64,000 nucleotides of DNA from Gammaproteobacteria bacterium. Its GTDB lineage: Bacteria > Pseudomonadota > Gammaproteobacteria > Pseudomonadales > Pseudomonadaceae. The position numbers and the translations under genes were made by a program. Below are positions 20,144 to 34,239 of this stretch, in pieces. The notes beneath the pieces were generated by a model that saw only the letters and a list, made by a program, of their open reading frames with translations, was not told the DNA's origin and searched no databases. The stretch covers positions 55,459 through 119,458 of the forward strand of contig JAAYFD010000022.1 of the NCBI GenBank assembly GCA_012728415.1. The letters run 5' to 3'. Within the stretch, counting starts at the first letter, position 1, and the number at the start of each line of letters is the position of its first letter.

Positions 20144-21508
20144 ATGACTCAACTGATAAAAACAAAAACCTCAGATGAGGTTTTTACACGTAACACCAAA
20201 TTTACCGTTTACACCGAGCGGCAGCTCGACCGGATCGAGCCGCTGCAAAGTTTGACACCCGAGCAGCGTTTCGAGATGCGTGTGGTGGCCAATGTGCTGC
20301 CGTTCAGGGTCAATCAGTATGTGATTGACGAACTGATTGACTGGACCAATATTCCGGCTGATCCGATCTTTCAGCTTACTTTCCCCCAGCGTGGCATGCT
20401 TGCGCCGGAAGACTACGACCGCATGGCTGATGTGCTGCAGCGTGAGGCAGAGCGTAGCGAAGTCCAGGCGGTTGCCAATGAAATCCGTGAAAAGCTCAAT
20501 CCGCACCCTGCGGGCCAGCAGGAAATGAATGTGCCCATGCTTGACGGCGAACCTCTGCCCGGCATGCAGCACAAATATCGTGAGACTGTGCTGTTTTTCC
20601 CCAGCCAGGGCCAGGTGTGTCATACATACTGTACGTTCTGTTTCCGCTGGGCACAGTTTATTGGTGACAAGGAGCTGCGCTTTGCCAGCAACGAGGCTGA
20701 CACGCTGCATCGCTATCTGGCCAAACATAAGGAAGTGAGCGACCTGCTATTGACGGGGGGGGATCCCATGGTGATGAAAACCCATCACCTGAAAGGTTAC
20801 CTGGATGGTCTGATGCGTCCGGAGCTGGATCATGTCCAGAATATCCGCATTGGTACCAAGTCCCTGACGTTCTGGCCACAGCGTTTTGTGACTGATCCGG
20901 ACGCTGATGAGCTGCTCAAGTTGCTGCGCCGGCTGGTAAGGGGCGGCAAGCATGTGGCATTGATGGCGCACTTCAATCATTGGCGTGAAATGGAAACGCC
21001 GATCGTACGTGAGGCGATCAGGCGCATTCAGGCAACAGGTGCCATTATTCGTGCCCAGGCGCCTGTGGTGCAGCACATTAATGATGATCCTGATGTTTGG
21101 GCCCGCATGTGGCGTACCCAGGTCGGACTGGGTATTGTGCCGTATTACATGTTCGTTGAGCGTGATACGGGTGCCAAGCGTTATTTTGAAGTGCCGCTGG
21201 AGCGCACATATAAAATTTATCGTGAGGCCATTCAGCAGGTGTCTGGTCTGGCGCGTACCGCCCGGGGGCCATCCATGAGTGCGGGCCCTGGCAAGGTGGA
21301 AATTCAGGGTATTACCGAGCTTAATGGCGAGAAAGTATTTGTCCTGCGCTTTATTCAGGGCCGCAACCCGGACTGGGTCCAGCGCATTTTCTTTGCCAAG
21401 TACGATCCTGAGGCTACCTGGTTCGATGATCTGGTACCGGCGTTTGGTGAGGAAAAATTCTTCTTCACGGACGAGTATAATGCTATGCAGGAGCAGGCTG
21501 GCGCCTGA
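20144..21508 (+). CDS. KamA-family radical SAM aminomutase-like protein (substrate uncertain)
   Basis: CHTYCTFC (CxxxCxxC), DLLLTGGDPMVM, conserved Lys in AGPGKVEIQG; ATG at 20144 with GGAG RBS. Confidence 0.85.
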   Translation: MTQLIKTKTSDEVFTRNTKFTVYTERQLDRIEPLQSLTPEQRFEMRVVANVLPFRVNQYVIDELIDWTNIPADPIFQLTFPQRGMLAPEDYDRMADVLQREAERSEVQAVANEIREKLNPHPAGQQEMNVPMLDGEPLPGMQHKYRETVLFFPSQGQVCHTYCTFCFRWAQFIGDKELRFASNEADTLHRYLAKHKEVSDLLLTGGDPMVMKTHHLKGYLDGLMRPELDHVQNIRIGTKSLTFWPQRFVTDPDADELLKLLRRLVRGGKHVALMAHFNHWREMETPIVREAIRRIQATGAIIRAQAPVVQHINDDPDVWARMWRTQVGLGIVPYYMFVERDTGAKRYFEVPLERTYKIYREAIQQVSGLARTARGPSMSAGPGKVEIQGITELNGEKVFVLRFIQGRNPDWVQRIFFAKYDPEATWFDDLVPAFGEEKFFFTDEYNAMQEQAGA

Positions 21509-21525
21509 CTCTGGCAGAGCGGACG

Positions 21526-21561
21526 AAAAAGGCTGCAGTCTTTCGGGGTTGCAGCCTTTTG
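21526..21561. terminator. Bidirectional terminator between convergent KamA-like gene and argB
   Basis: AAAAGGCTGCA .. TGCAGCCTTTT inverted repeat. Confidence 0.8.
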
Positions 21562-21592
21562 TGTCTGGTCGTTACCGGTGTAGCGGTGCAGT

Positions 21593-25043
<3,451 letters not shown>

Positions 25044-25073
25044 GAAACCTCCGTGCCGGCCTGGCTGCCGGTG

Positions 25074-25529
25074 TTACTCTTGACCGGTATGGCCAAATCC
25101 GCCAGCGCCACGCTGGCTGGCGGCAAAATCATCGACCAGTTGCAGTTGTGCTTGCACCACAGGTACCAGTACCAGCTGGGCGATACGTTCGCCCGGTTCA
25201 ATGGTGAAAGCGCTGTCGCCACGGTTCCAGCAGGATATCATCAGCTCTCCCTGGTAGTCCGAATCAATCAGTCCGACCAGGTTGCCCAGCACTATGCCGT
25301 GCTTATGGCCGAGCCCGGAACGTGGAAGGATCATTGCGGCCAGGCTGGTGTCGGCAATATAAATTGCCAGGCCAGTGGGAATCAGCAGGGTTTGGCCTGG
25401 CTGCAAGCAGGTTGCCTCCTGCAACATGGCCCGCAGGTCAATCCCGGCAGAGCCCGGTGTCGCATGTGCGGGCAACGGAAACTCATTGCCCAGGCGCGGG
25501 TCGAGAATTTTGGCTTGAATGGCGCGCAT
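25074..25529 (-). CDS. dut: dUTP diphosphatase
   Basis: [47 protein letters not shown]. Confidence 0.97.
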   Translation of the reverse strand: MRAIQAKILDPRLGNEFPLPAHATPGSAGIDLRAMLQEATCLQPGQTLLIPTGLAIYIADTSLAAMILPRSGLGHKHGIVLGNLVGLIDSDYQGELMISCWNRGDSAFTIEPGERIAQLVLVPVVQAQLQLVDDFAASQRGAGGFGHTGQE

Positions 25530-25530
25530 G

Positions 25531-26745
25531 TCAGTTTGCCTCCTTGGACAGATATTGATGAATAAGCTCAATCAGTTGGGTGGCAATTTTGCTTTTGCTG
25601 GTTTGGGCAAAGTGGGTCTGGTGGTGTTTGCGGTCAATCACGGTGATGGCATTTTCTTCGCTGTCAAAGCCGATACTTGAGTTGGAAACATCGTTGGCAA
25701 CGATCAGGTCAAGGTTTTTGTCACGAAGCTTGCCTGCTGCGTAATCAAGCAGGTTTTGTGTTTCGGCAGCAAAGCCGACACTAAATGGGCGGTCGCTGCG
25801 CTGTGCAATGGAGGCCAGAATGTCTGGATTGCGTACCAGCCGTAACTGCATGCCGTCGTCACTGCCGGGGGTTTTTTTCAGCTTGTGCTCGGCGGGAAGC
25901 TCGGGGCGGAAGTCGGCGACCGCGGCAGTGGCAATCAGGATGTCACAGGGCATGGCCGACTCGCAGGCCAGCAGCATTTCACGTGCACTGGTCACGTTGA
26001 TCCGCTCTACCCGCTGGGGGGTGTCCAGCTGGACCGGACCGGTAATCAGGGTGACCCGGGCCCCGGCTTCGGCTGCAGCGCGAGCCACGGCAAAGCCCAT
26101 TTTGCCGGAGCTGTGGTTGGTGATGTAGCGTACGGGGTCGATGGCTTCACGGGTGGGGCCGGCGGTAACCAGCACGTGCTGGCCGGTCAGCAGACAGTGC
26201 TCGAAACACTCGGCTGCTTCCAGCGCAAGCTGGTCTGGCTCAAGCATGCGCCCCGGGCCAACATCGCCACAGGCCTGGCTGCCGGCCGCCGGGCCGAATA
26301 GCTGAATGCCGCGCTGCACAAGAACTTCAGCGTTGTGTTGGGTGGCCGCATCGCGCCACATGGCCTGATTCATCGCCGGTGCCAGCGCCACAGGTGCATC
26401 GGTGGCCAGTATCAGGGTTGTCAGCAGGTCGTTGGCGTTGCCCAGGGCCAGGCGTGCCATGATTTCTGCAGTAGCAGGCGCCACCAGGATCAGGTCAGCC
26501 CAGCGTGCCAGTTCAATATGACCCATGGCTGCTTCGGCAGCGGGGTCTAGCAAGTCGAGGTGGACCGGATGGCCGGATAGCGCCTGCAAGGTTAGTGGCG
26601 TAATGAATTCGCGTGCGCTACGGGTCATCACAACACGGACGTCGGCGCCCTGGTCCTTGAGACGGCGCACCAGCTCGGCGGCTTTGTAGGCAGCGATACC
26701 ACCGCCAATACCCAAAATGATGCGTTTGCTGGCCAGACGCTGCAT
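25531..26745 (-). CDS. coaBC: Bifunctional phosphopantothenoylcysteine decarboxylase/synthase
   Basis: [54 protein letters not shown]. Confidence 0.97.
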   Translation of the reverse strand: MQRLASKRIILGIGGGIAAYKAAELVRRLKDQGADVRVVMTRSAREFITPLTLQALSGHPVHLDLLDPAAEAAMGHIELARWADLILVAPATAEIMARLALGNANDLLTTLILATDAPVALAPAMNQAMWRDAATQHNAEVLVQRGIQLFGPAAGSQACGDVGPGRMLEPDQLALEAAECFEHCLLTGQHVLVTAGPTREAIDPVRYITNHSSGKMGFAVARAAAEAGARVTLITGPVQLDTPQRVERINVTSAREMLLACESAMPCDILIATAAVADFRPELPAEHKLKKTPGSDDGMQLRLVRNPDILASIAQRSDRPFSVGFAAETQNLLDYAAGKLRDKNLDLIVANDVSNSSIGFDSEENAITVIDRKHHQTHFAQTSKSKIATQLIELIHQYLSKEAN

Positions 26746-26897
26746 GGAATCGCCTCGTAGGAAGATGTGTATGGCAAAATAAAAAAACGGCATTAAGATA
26801 GCACAAGACACCTGGCGACACAGCACTGCCTGTGCTGCCAGGTGTACCATCAGGATCGGCGGCAGATTGTCCGCATGCATAGGGAGATGCGCATAGC

Positions 26898-27572
26898 ATG
26901 AGTATACGTTTATGGCCGGAGCAAGAACGGCCGCGTGAAAAATTGCTCCAGTCAGGCCCCGGAGCCTTATCGGACGCAGAATTGCTGGCGATTTTTTTGC
27001 GCACTGGCGTCAAGGGTTGCAGTGCAGTAGAGCTGGCGCGCCGGCTGCTGGGTGAGTTTGGGGGCTTGCGTCAGTTGCTGGAGGCGAATCAGGACGAATT
27101 TACCTCGCACATAGGTTTGGGGCCCGCCAAGTACGCCCAGCTGCAGGCGGTACTTGAAATGGGTCGCCGGCATCTGGAGGCAACCATCAAGCGTCAGTCG
27201 GCGCTGGAAAGCCCCGAGGCGGTACGTAATTTCCTCAAGGCGCAATTACGCCATGAGCCGCACGAAGTGTTTGCATGCCTGTTTCTTGATACAAAGCACC
27301 GGGTGCTTGCGTTTGAGCCGCTTTTTTACGGTACCATTGATGGTGCCAGTGTTTATCCGCGGCAGGTCGTCAAGCGCGCTCTGGCGCATAATGCGGCAGC
27401 CCTTATTTTGAGCCACAATCACCCGTCGGGCATCGCAGAGCCTAGCCAGGCAGACCGGATGCTGACCGAGCGCCTAAAAGAAGCATTGGCTCTTATTGAT
27501 GTGCGCATACTGGATCACTTTATCGTGGGCGATGGCGAGCCCCTGTCGATGGTGGAGTATGGCTGGATGTGA
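26898..27572 (+). CDS. radC: RadC family JAB-domain protein
   Basis: [43 protein letters not shown]. Confidence 0.96.
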   Translation: MSIRLWPEQERPREKLLQSGPGALSDAELLAIFLRTGVKGCSAVELARRLLGEFGGLRQLLEANQDEFTSHIGLGPAKYAQLQAVLEMGRRHLEATIKRQSALESPEAVRNFLKAQLRHEPHEVFACLFLDTKHRVLAFEPLFYGTIDGASVYPRQVVKRALAHNAAALILSHNHPSGIAEPSQADRMLTERLKEALALIDVRILDHFIVGDGEPLSMVEYGWM

Positions 27573-27805
27573 TGTGAAGTTTTGCTGCAAGGCTTGCTGT
27601 TGCTGACAGTTTTTGTTATAAAGTGCGACTTCATTCCGGGCCTGATCTATGGCCTTGTGCGCCTGCAGCCTGCAGGCAGCGCTGCAGGTCAGGGTTGCGG
27701 AATGGCTAGCATCATTGAATACACTGCAGTTTCAATGGCTTACAAAACACGTTTTCAACAGCCAACCCATGCCGGGTTGGGCATGTGGTTCTAGAGGGCT
27801 GAGGC

Positions 27806-28042
27806 ATGTCAAGAGTTTGTCAAGTAACCGGTAAGGGTCCGGTTACGGGAAATAACGTTTCCCACGCCATGAACAAAACCCGCCGCCGTTTCCTGCCAAA
27901 CTTGCAGTACCATCGTTTCTGGGTCGAGTCCGAGAAGCGTTTTGTACGTCTGCGCGTATCTGCCAAGGGCATGCGTGTCATCGACAAGCGTGGCATTGAC
28001 ACTGTTCTGTCCGAGCTGCGCGCTCGCGGCGTCAAATATTAA
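27806..28042 (+). CDS. rpmB: 50S ribosomal protein L28
   Basis: [34 protein letters not shown]. Confidence 0.98.
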   Translation: MSRVCQVTGKGPVTGNNVSHAMNKTRRRFLPNLQYHRFWVESEKRFVRLRVSAKGMRVIDKRGIDTVLSELRARGVKY

Positions 28043-28053
28043 GGGGTAATTCC

Positions 28054-28209
28054 ATGCGTGATTTGATTCGTCTGGTATCCAGCGCCGGTACAGGCCATTT
28101 TTATACCACTGACAAGAACAAGCGTACTACGCCGGAAAAACTGGAAATCAAAAAATATGACCCGGTTGTCCGCAAGCACGTGATTTACAAGGAAGGCCGA
28201 ATCAAGTAA
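28054..28209 (+). CDS. rpmG: 50S ribosomal protein L33
   Basis: Read from sequence: [51 protein letters not shown], 51 aa (absent from ORF track because short). Confidence 0.97.
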   Translation: MRDLIRLVSSAGTGHFYTTDKNKRTTPEKLEIKKYDPVVRKHVIYKEGRIK

Positions 28210-28228
28210 CTGAACGGCCCTCCAGAGA

Positions 28229-28252
28229 AAGCCCGCTCAAGCGGGCTTTTTT
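28229..28252 (+). terminator. Intrinsic terminator after rpmG
   Basis: AAGCCCGC-TCAA-GCGGGCTT-TTTT. Confidence 0.92.
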
Positions 28253-28504
28253 GTATGCCTGTCTTGTGCAGGCCACTTTATTTGAGTGGGAAAGTTGTCA
28301 GGACGGATGTAACAGTCCGTAGTACAGGCGACGCTGGTTAACCCGTTGCTGACTGTTTCACATCTTGGGCTGACTGGTTATACTAGGCGGCAATTTGCAT
28401 GCGGCTGTGGCAGAAAGGCAGCTGTCGGCACTGTGCGCTGGCTTCAAGCCTGAAATCATGCCGGGCTGGGCGAAATATTAAACCTAATGCTAAGAGGGTA
28501 CCCC

Positions 28505-28954
28505 GTGAACCTGATCAAAAAAATTCTGGTCGCTCAGGCGACTGCATTGTTTGTCCTGGCGGGCACTGCTGCCCATGCGGCGGTTGACGAAGAAGTGGCT
28601 GCGCGCCTCAAGCCGGTTGGCGATGTCTGCATTGAAGGCCAGGAGTGTGCAGCAGCGACTGCGGCAGTCGCGGAGGCTGGTGACTCTGCTGGAGAAACTG
28701 CAGCAGCGGCGGGTCGCAGCGGCGAACAAATTGTTACCCAAAGCTGTGGGGTTTGCCATGGTACCGGTCTGCTGGAAGCTCCGTTGACTGGTGATGCAGA
28801 TGCCTGGGCAGAGCGTTTCGAGGCTGGGGGTGGCATGGATGGCTTGCTGGCCGTGGCCAAGGGTGGCAAGGGCGCCATGCCCCCGATGGGTACCTGTGGT
28901 GACTGCACAGATGACGAGCTGGTGAGCGCGATCAAGTTCATGTCCGGTCTCTGA
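28505..28954 (+). CDS. Cytochrome c5-like monoheme protein
   Basis: Signal peptide, CGVCHG heme motif, GAMPPMGTCGDCTDDEL c5 signature; GTG start. Confidence 0.88.
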   Translation: MNLIKKILVAQATALFVLAGTAAHAAVDEEVAARLKPVGDVCIEGQECAAATAAVAEAGDSAGETAAAAGRSGEQIVTQSCGVCHGTGLLEAPLTGDADAWAERFEAGGGMDGLLAVAKGGKGAMPPMGTCGDCTDDELVSAIKFMSGL

Positions 28955-28974
28955 CTTTGTAATCGGCACATGGA

Positions 28975-29007
28975 AAAACCCCGGGCATTTCCCCGGGGTT
29001 TTGTTTT
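28975..29007 (+). terminator. Intrinsic terminator after cytochrome c5 gene
   Basis: AACCCCGGG..CCCGGGGTT then TTGTTTTT. Confidence 0.88.
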
Positions 29008-29221
29008 TCCGGGAACAGGGTTGTCAGGAGCGTGGCACCATACCGGGTGGCCGCTTCATGGGTGCTGGTGGGCCGACACATGGCAATAGCCGATCTTTGT
29101 GATAGTATTTGTCACTCAGGAGAACGCCGGTTCCACGGTGTTTTCGCACAAATACCCGGGCACATGCATGCCCGGGAATATCTGAACTACTAGCCTGCAC
29201 GATGCAAAAAAGGAGAACCTT

Positions 29222-29803
29222 ATGGCCTTTGAATTGCCTGCACTGCCGTATGCGCAGAATGCTCTTGAGCCACATATTTCCGCTGAAACCCTGGACTTCC
29301 ACCACGGCAAGCACCACAACGCTTATGTCGTTAACCTGAACAACCTGGTGCCAGGCACCGAGTTTGAAGGTAAAAGCCTGGAAGAAATCATCAAAACCTC
29401 AAGTGGTGGCGTGTTCAACAATGCTGCCCAGGTCTGGAACCACACTTTCTACTGGAACTGCCTGAGCCCCAACGGCGGCGGCGAGCCAACCGGTGCCCTG
29501 GCTGATGCCATCAACGCTGCTTTTGGCTCCTTTGACGCATTCAAAGAAGAGTTTACCAAAACAGCCATTGGTACCTTTGGTTCCGGCTGGGCCTGGCTGG
29601 TGAAAAAGCCAGACGGTACAGTCGCCCTGAGCAGCACCATTGGCGCTGGCTGTCCGCTGACCACTGAAGACAAGGCGCTGCTGACCTGTGATGTGTGGGA
29701 ACATGCATACTACATCGACTACCGCAATGCCCGTCCGAAGTATGTTGAGGCGTTCTGGAATCTGGTCAATTGGGACTTTGTAGCGGCCAACTTTGCCGAC
29801 TGA
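29222..29803 (+). CDS. sodB: Superoxide dismutase [Fe]
   Basis: [49 protein letters not shown]. Confidence 0.97.
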   Translation: MAFELPALPYAQNALEPHISAETLDFHHGKHHNAYVVNLNNLVPGTEFEGKSLEEIIKTSSGGVFNNAAQVWNHTFYWNCLSPNGGGEPTGALADAINAAFGSFDAFKEEFTKTAIGTFGSGWAWLVKKPDGTVALSSTIGAGCPLTTEDKALLTCDVWEHAYYIDYRNARPKYVEAFWNLVNWDFVAANFAD

Positions 29804-29929
29804 CAAGCAGTCTTCCGGGGGCCCTGAAGTTTTGGGGCCCGACACATGCGGCAGGTAAGTACCCCTGTCGCATGTGTTTTTTCAATACACCACAGCTTTA
29901 ACCGCAAGCGTACAACACCAGGGCTTTGC

Positions 29930-31996
29930 ATGACTGCCAATGAAATCGCCCCTGCCGCCCGTCCTGCCCGATTGTCCAGCATGCTGTTGCGCTGGGTTTT
30001 GCTGGTAGCGCTGGGCGTTGGCATCACCATGAGCCTGGTGCAGATAGTACGGTGCGCAGTTGTAACGAAAGAGCAAGCCCGTGAAAAGGCCCATCAGCTG
30101 CTGGACGTCTCTGCAGGCGCTGCCCGGCAAGCGCTCGAAAACAACAATGCAGCTGTAGCCGGCCAGGTCGTTAGCAGCCTGCTGGCCCAGTCCTCTCTAC
30201 GCTATGCACGCCTGGCCAGCCCGGACGGACTGCCATTGGCCGAGCGTGTCCGGCCGTTACAGCACTCGGCGTTACGCTTCCTGACCGACCGGCTGTTTGG
30301 TGCAGAGCAGCATTTTTACCTTGATCTGGACAGTAAGCGGGATGGTGCCCGTCTGGGTCGACTGGAAATTAGCCTGGACATGGCAGCTTCGGGCGCAGCT
30401 TTCATGCGTGAGGCCGGCGTGATTTTACTGACCGGCATGCTGGGTCTGGTCATTTTGGTGACGGGGTTGTCGTTGGTGTTGCAGGCCTTGTTGACTCGTC
30501 CCCTGGCCAGAATGGTGGTCGGGATGAGCTATATCGATCCGCAGCGGCCGGGCAAGCATCAGCTTGGTATCGCCAGGGAGCACCGTCACAACGAGCTGGG
30601 CCTGTGGGTTGACCGGGTCAACCAGCTGTTGCGCGCCATCGAACATATCAATGAATTGCGTGAAGAGGCTGAAGAAAATCTTCAGAACCTGTCCCATGTC
30701 GATTTTTTAACCGGGCTGCCCAACCGCCTGGGCTTGCAGGGCAGGCTGGACAGCATTCTGACCAGGGCGCGACAAGAAAACAAAGCGGTTGCTGTCATGT
30801 GCATAGGCCTGGACGGCTTTAAATCTATCAATGAGCGTTACAGCTTTCAGCTGGGTGACTGGGTGCTGCGCTCTTTCGCCCAAAGGGTTGGCGGCCAGCT
30901 ATCCGCTGAGCTGGACAGCTTTGCCCGGCTTGGCGGTGACCAGTTCATCCTGATCCATTCCGGGCTGGAAAACTCGTACCAGGCAGCTGTGCTGGCCCAA
31001 AAGGTTCTTTTCCTTTTGCATCAACCCTTTCGTGTGCCACAGGAGGGCAAGGGAGATGTGATGATCCGGCTTGGCGCAAGCGTGGGAATTACTTTATTTC
31101 CCAGTGATGCGCAAACCAGTGAGCTGCTATTGCAAAAGGCCGAGCAGACCATGCGCTTGTCCAAAATGGGGGGGCGCAACCGTTATCAGTTCTACGTCGC
31201 AAGCATCGACCAGCAATTGCGTGAGCGGCGTCAGATGGAACTGGACCTGGAAACGGCGCTGGCTAAAAAAGAGCTGTTTTTGCTGTATCAGCCACAAGTA
31301 GAGCTGGCTACCGGCAAGGTTATAGGGGCTGAGGCCCTGTTGCGTTGGCGCCATAAAAATGGTGAAGTGGTCTCGCCAGATATCTTCATTCCACTGGCAG
31401 AGCAGACTGGCGCCATCGTCAAAATGGGTGAGTGGGTGCTGGAGCAGGCCAGCGAGCAGCTGCGCATCTGGACTGATATTGGTTGGCAGGATATGCGCAT
31501 GGCGGTGAATTTGTCAGCTGCGCAGCTGCACTATGACGGGCTGGAAGGCTCGATACAAAGAATTATCGAAACGTACCAGATTCCAGCAGGTTGTCTGGAG
31601 CTTGAGATTACTGAGACCAGTTTGGTTCAGGATGTAGAAATGGCCCGCAAGAAGCTGCTGTCTCTGCGCCAGCTGGGTGTTGCGATTGCCATTGACGACT
31701 TTGGTACGGGACACTCTTCACTGGCCTACCTGAAGCGCTTGCCACTGGATAAAATCAAGATTGATCGCAGTTTTGTACAGGAAATGGAGAGCAGCACCGA
31801 GGATGCAACCATTGTGCGCACAATTGTCGAGCTTAGCCATAGCCTGCAACTCAAGGTACTGGCCGAGGGTGTTGAAACCCGGGCAACAGAACACCTGCTG
31901 GCCGAGCTGGGCTGTGATGAAGGCCAGGGCTATCTGTATGGCAAGCCGGTAACAGGAGAAACATTGCTGGATCATTACGGACGTTTTAGTGACTGA
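29930..31996 (+). CDS. bifA: GGDQF-EAL c-di-GMP phosphodiesterase, BifA-like
   Basis: ARLGGDQFILIH (degenerate GGDEF), intact GAEALLRW and IDDFGTGHSSL; adjacent to sodB as for P. aeruginosa bifA. Confidence 0.8.
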   Translation: MTANEIAPAARPARLSSMLLRWVLLVALGVGITMSLVQIVRCAVVTKEQAREKAHQLLDVSAGAARQALENNNAAVAGQVVSSLLAQSSLRYARLASPDGLPLAERVRPLQHSALRFLTDRLFGAEQHFYLDLDSKRDGARLGRLEISLDMAASGAAFMREAGVILLTGMLGLVILVTGLSLVLQALLTRPLARMVVGMSYIDPQRPGKHQLGIAREHRHNELGLWVDRVNQLLRAIEHINELREEAEENLQNLSHVDFLTGLPNRLGLQGRLDSILTRARQENKAVAVMCIGLDGFKSINERYSFQLGDWVLRSFAQRVGGQLSAELDSFARLGGDQFILIHSGLENSYQAAVLAQKVLFLLHQPFRVPQEGKGDVMIRLGASVGITLFPSDAQTSELLLQKAEQTMRLSKMGGRNRYQFYVASIDQQLRERRQMELDLETALAKKELFLLYQPQVELATGKVIGAEALLRWRHKNGEVVSPDIFIPLAEQTGAIVKMGEWVLEQASEQLRIWTDIGWQDMRMAVNLSAAQLHYDGLEGSIQRIIETYQIPAGCLELEITETSLVQDVEMARKKLLSLRQLGVAIAIDDFGTGHSSLAYLKRLPLDKIKIDRSFVQEMESSTEDATIVRTIVELSHSLQLKVLAEGVETRATEHLLAELGCDEGQGYLYGKPVTGETLLDHYGRFSD

Positions 31997-32387
31997 CAGG
32001 CTGTTTGCTCCAGGCATTAACCCGGCACTGGCCTGGGCTGGCATTTTTGGTCTGCTCGCTGTGGCCATGGGTGCCTATGCTGCTCATGGCTTGCGGAGTG
32101 TGCTGGCAGCAGCCGAGCTGGCTACAGTGCAAACTGCCGTGCAATACCAGATGTGGCACGCACTGGTGCTGCTGGTGGTGGCCGGACTGCCACCTGGACG
32201 CGCCAGGGCGCTGGCCACTCTGTTTTTTGTGACCGGTATTTTCGGATTTTCCGGCAGCCTTTATATACTGGTTTTTACCGAATTGCGTCCCGGTCTGATG
32301 ACTCCGTTAGGCGGGCTGCTGCTGATGGCCGGCTGGCTGACTTTGCTATTGGCGGGCCTGGTCCGCAAGCGCGCAAACCCACATTGA
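31989..32387 (+). CDS. DUF423 membrane protein (YgdD-like)
   Basis: AMGAYAAHGLRSVL, QYQMWHALVLL, GIFGFSGSLYIL. Confidence 0.88.
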   Translation: MTDRLFAPGINPALAWAGIFGLLAVAMGAYAAHGLRSVLAAAELATVQTAVQYQMWHALVLLVVAGLPPGRARALATLFFVTGIFGFSGSLYILVFTELRPGLMTPLGGLLLMAGWLTLLLAGLVRKRANPH

Positions 32388-32400
32388 ATTGAGGAAAACC

Positions 32401-32607
32401 ATGACTATACAAATTGTATTGAATGGCAAGCCCCTGACCATTGATGAAGGCAGCACGGTTGCGGGGCTGTTGCAACAAATTGAATTGCACAACAGGCGTG
32501 TTGCCGTAGAATTGAACCGGGATATCGTGATTCGTAGTGAACATGAAACAACCATGCTGCAAGCTGGTGACCAGGTAGAAATTGTGCACGCCATTGGTGG
32601 CGGCTGA
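32401..32607 (+). CDS. thiS: Sulfur carrier protein ThiS
   Basis: [24 protein letters not shown].. C-terminal GG. Confidence 0.93.
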   Translation: MTIQIVLNGKPLTIDEGSTVAGLLQQIELHNRRVAVELNRDIVIRSEHETTMLQAGDQVEIVHAIGGG

Positions 32608-32687
32608 TATTCCCCGATGTCGCAGAAGCTGTTCTGACAGCAGACTCCCGCATTTGCCATCTTTCACACCAACCAGGATACCCTTGC

Positions 32688-33479
32688 ATGACACAACCAC
32701 ACATTGACCAGCCGTTTGTTCTGGATGGCACAACTTACCAGTCCCGTTTGCTGGTAGGCACCGGAAAATACCGTGACCTGGAAGAAACCCGCCAGGCCAT
32801 TGAAGCCTCAGGCGCCGAAATCGTCACAGTGGCGGTGCGTCGCACCAATATCGGCCAGAACCCTGATGAGCCCAACCTGCTGGATGTTATCAGTCCGGAG
32901 CGCTATACCATTTTGCCCAATACAGCTGGTTGTCATACGGCCGAGGAGGCGGTGCGTACTTGCCGTTTGGCACGGGAGCTGCTGGATGGCAAGTCATTGG
33001 TCAAACTGGAAATCCTTGCCGATGACAAGACGCTTTTCCCCAATGTGGTGGAAACACTCAAGGCGGCCCGGATGCTGGTCGATGAAGGGTTTGCGGTCAT
33101 GGTGTATACCAGTGATGATCCCATCATCGCCCGCGAGCTGGAGGCCATCGGCTGTATTGCCGTGATGCCATTGGCCGGCCTGATTGGCAGTGGGCTCGGC
33201 ATCTGCAACCCTTATAACCTGAAGATCATTCTGGAAGAAGCGAGTGTGCCAGTGTTGGTGGACGCCGGTGTGGGGACCGCTTCCGATGCCACCATCGCGA
33301 TGGAAATGGGGTGTGCCGCAGTGTTGATGAACAGTGCGATTGCCCATGCACAAAAACCGGTGCTGATGGCCGAGGCCATGCGTAATGCAGTGATCTCCGG
33401 CCGTCAGGCATATTTGGCTGGCCGTATGCCCAGGCGTTTGTATGCCACTGCCTCTTCTCCTTTGCAAGGTCTGATTTGA
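32688..33479 (+). CDS. thiG: Thiazole synthase
   Basis: [55 protein letters not shown]. Confidence 0.97.
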   Translation: MTQPHIDQPFVLDGTTYQSRLLVGTGKYRDLEETRQAIEASGAEIVTVAVRRTNIGQNPDEPNLLDVISPERYTILPNTAGCHTAEEAVRTCRLARELLDGKSLVKLEILADDKTLFPNVVETLKAARMLVDEGFAVMVYTSDDPIIARELEAIGCIAVMPLAGLIGSGLGICNPYNLKIILEEASVPVLVDAGVGTASDATIAMEMGCAAVLMNSAIAHAQKPVLMAEAMRNAVISGRQAYLAGRMPRRLYATASSPLQGLI

Positions 33480-33480
33480 C

Positions 33481-34194
33481 GTGAACGGGCAATCACCGCA
33501 AGCGGCTGCGCAGCGCCGCGAAATCAAGAGCTTTGTCATGCGTGCTGGCCGCATGACGCCGGGGCAGCAGCGTGGACTGGATGAAGGCTGGCCACAGTAT
33601 GGCCTGGAGCTTGAAGATGGCCTGCTGGAGCCTGCTGACTTGTTTGGTCGCAGCGCACCCTTGACACTGGAGATCGGCTTCGGCATGGGACAATCCTTGC
33701 TGGAGATGGCGGCTGCCGCGCCCGAGCAGGACTTTATCGGTGTCGAGGTGCACCGGCCTGGTGTTGGCGCACTGCTCAGCGGCCTGCTCAAGCAGAAGCT
33801 GAGCAATGTCCGTGTCTACAGCTGTGATGCTATCGAAGTATTGCGTCACTGCATTGCGGACAGTAGCCTCGATCGCGTGTTGTTGTATTTTCCCGATCCA
33901 TGGCACAAGAGCCGTCACCACAAACGCCGTATCGTCAATGAGAGGTTTGCCGAGCTGGTGCGACAAAAGCTCAGGCCTGGCGGAATTTTGCATATGGCAA
34001 CCGACTGGGAGCCCTACGCCGAGCATATGCTGGAGGTGCTGCAGCAGGCACCAGGGTATGACAACCTGTCCACAACCGGCAGCTGGGTTGAGCGGCCGCC
34101 AGAGCGGCCGGTAACCAAGTTTGAGCGGCGTGGTGAACGCCTGGGGCATGGGGTCTGGGATCTGAAGTTTGTCCGTCAGGAGCAGGACGGGTAG
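33481..34194 (+). CDS. trmB: tRNA (guanosine(46)-N7)-methyltransferase
   Basis: [37 protein letters not shown] start. Confidence 0.96.
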   Translation: MNGQSPQAAAQRREIKSFVMRAGRMTPGQQRGLDEGWPQYGLELEDGLLEPADLFGRSAPLTLEIGFGMGQSLLEMAAAAPEQDFIGVEVHRPGVGALLSGLLKQKLSNVRVYSCDAIEVLRHCIADSSLDRVLLYFPDPWHKSRHHKRRIVNERFAELVRQKLRPGGILHMATDWEPYAEHMLEVLQQAPGYDNLSTTGSWVERPPERPVTKFERRGERLGHGVWDLKFVRQEQDG

Positions 34195-34239
34195 ATAAAA
34201 AGCAGGCTGCAGGTACAAGCAACGGAGCATGCACACCCT

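Noticed and set aside
29930-31996. Degenerate GGDQF as a novelty
   Set aside because: BifA of P. aeruginosa, next to sodB, is already known to carry GGDQF with an active EAL domain.
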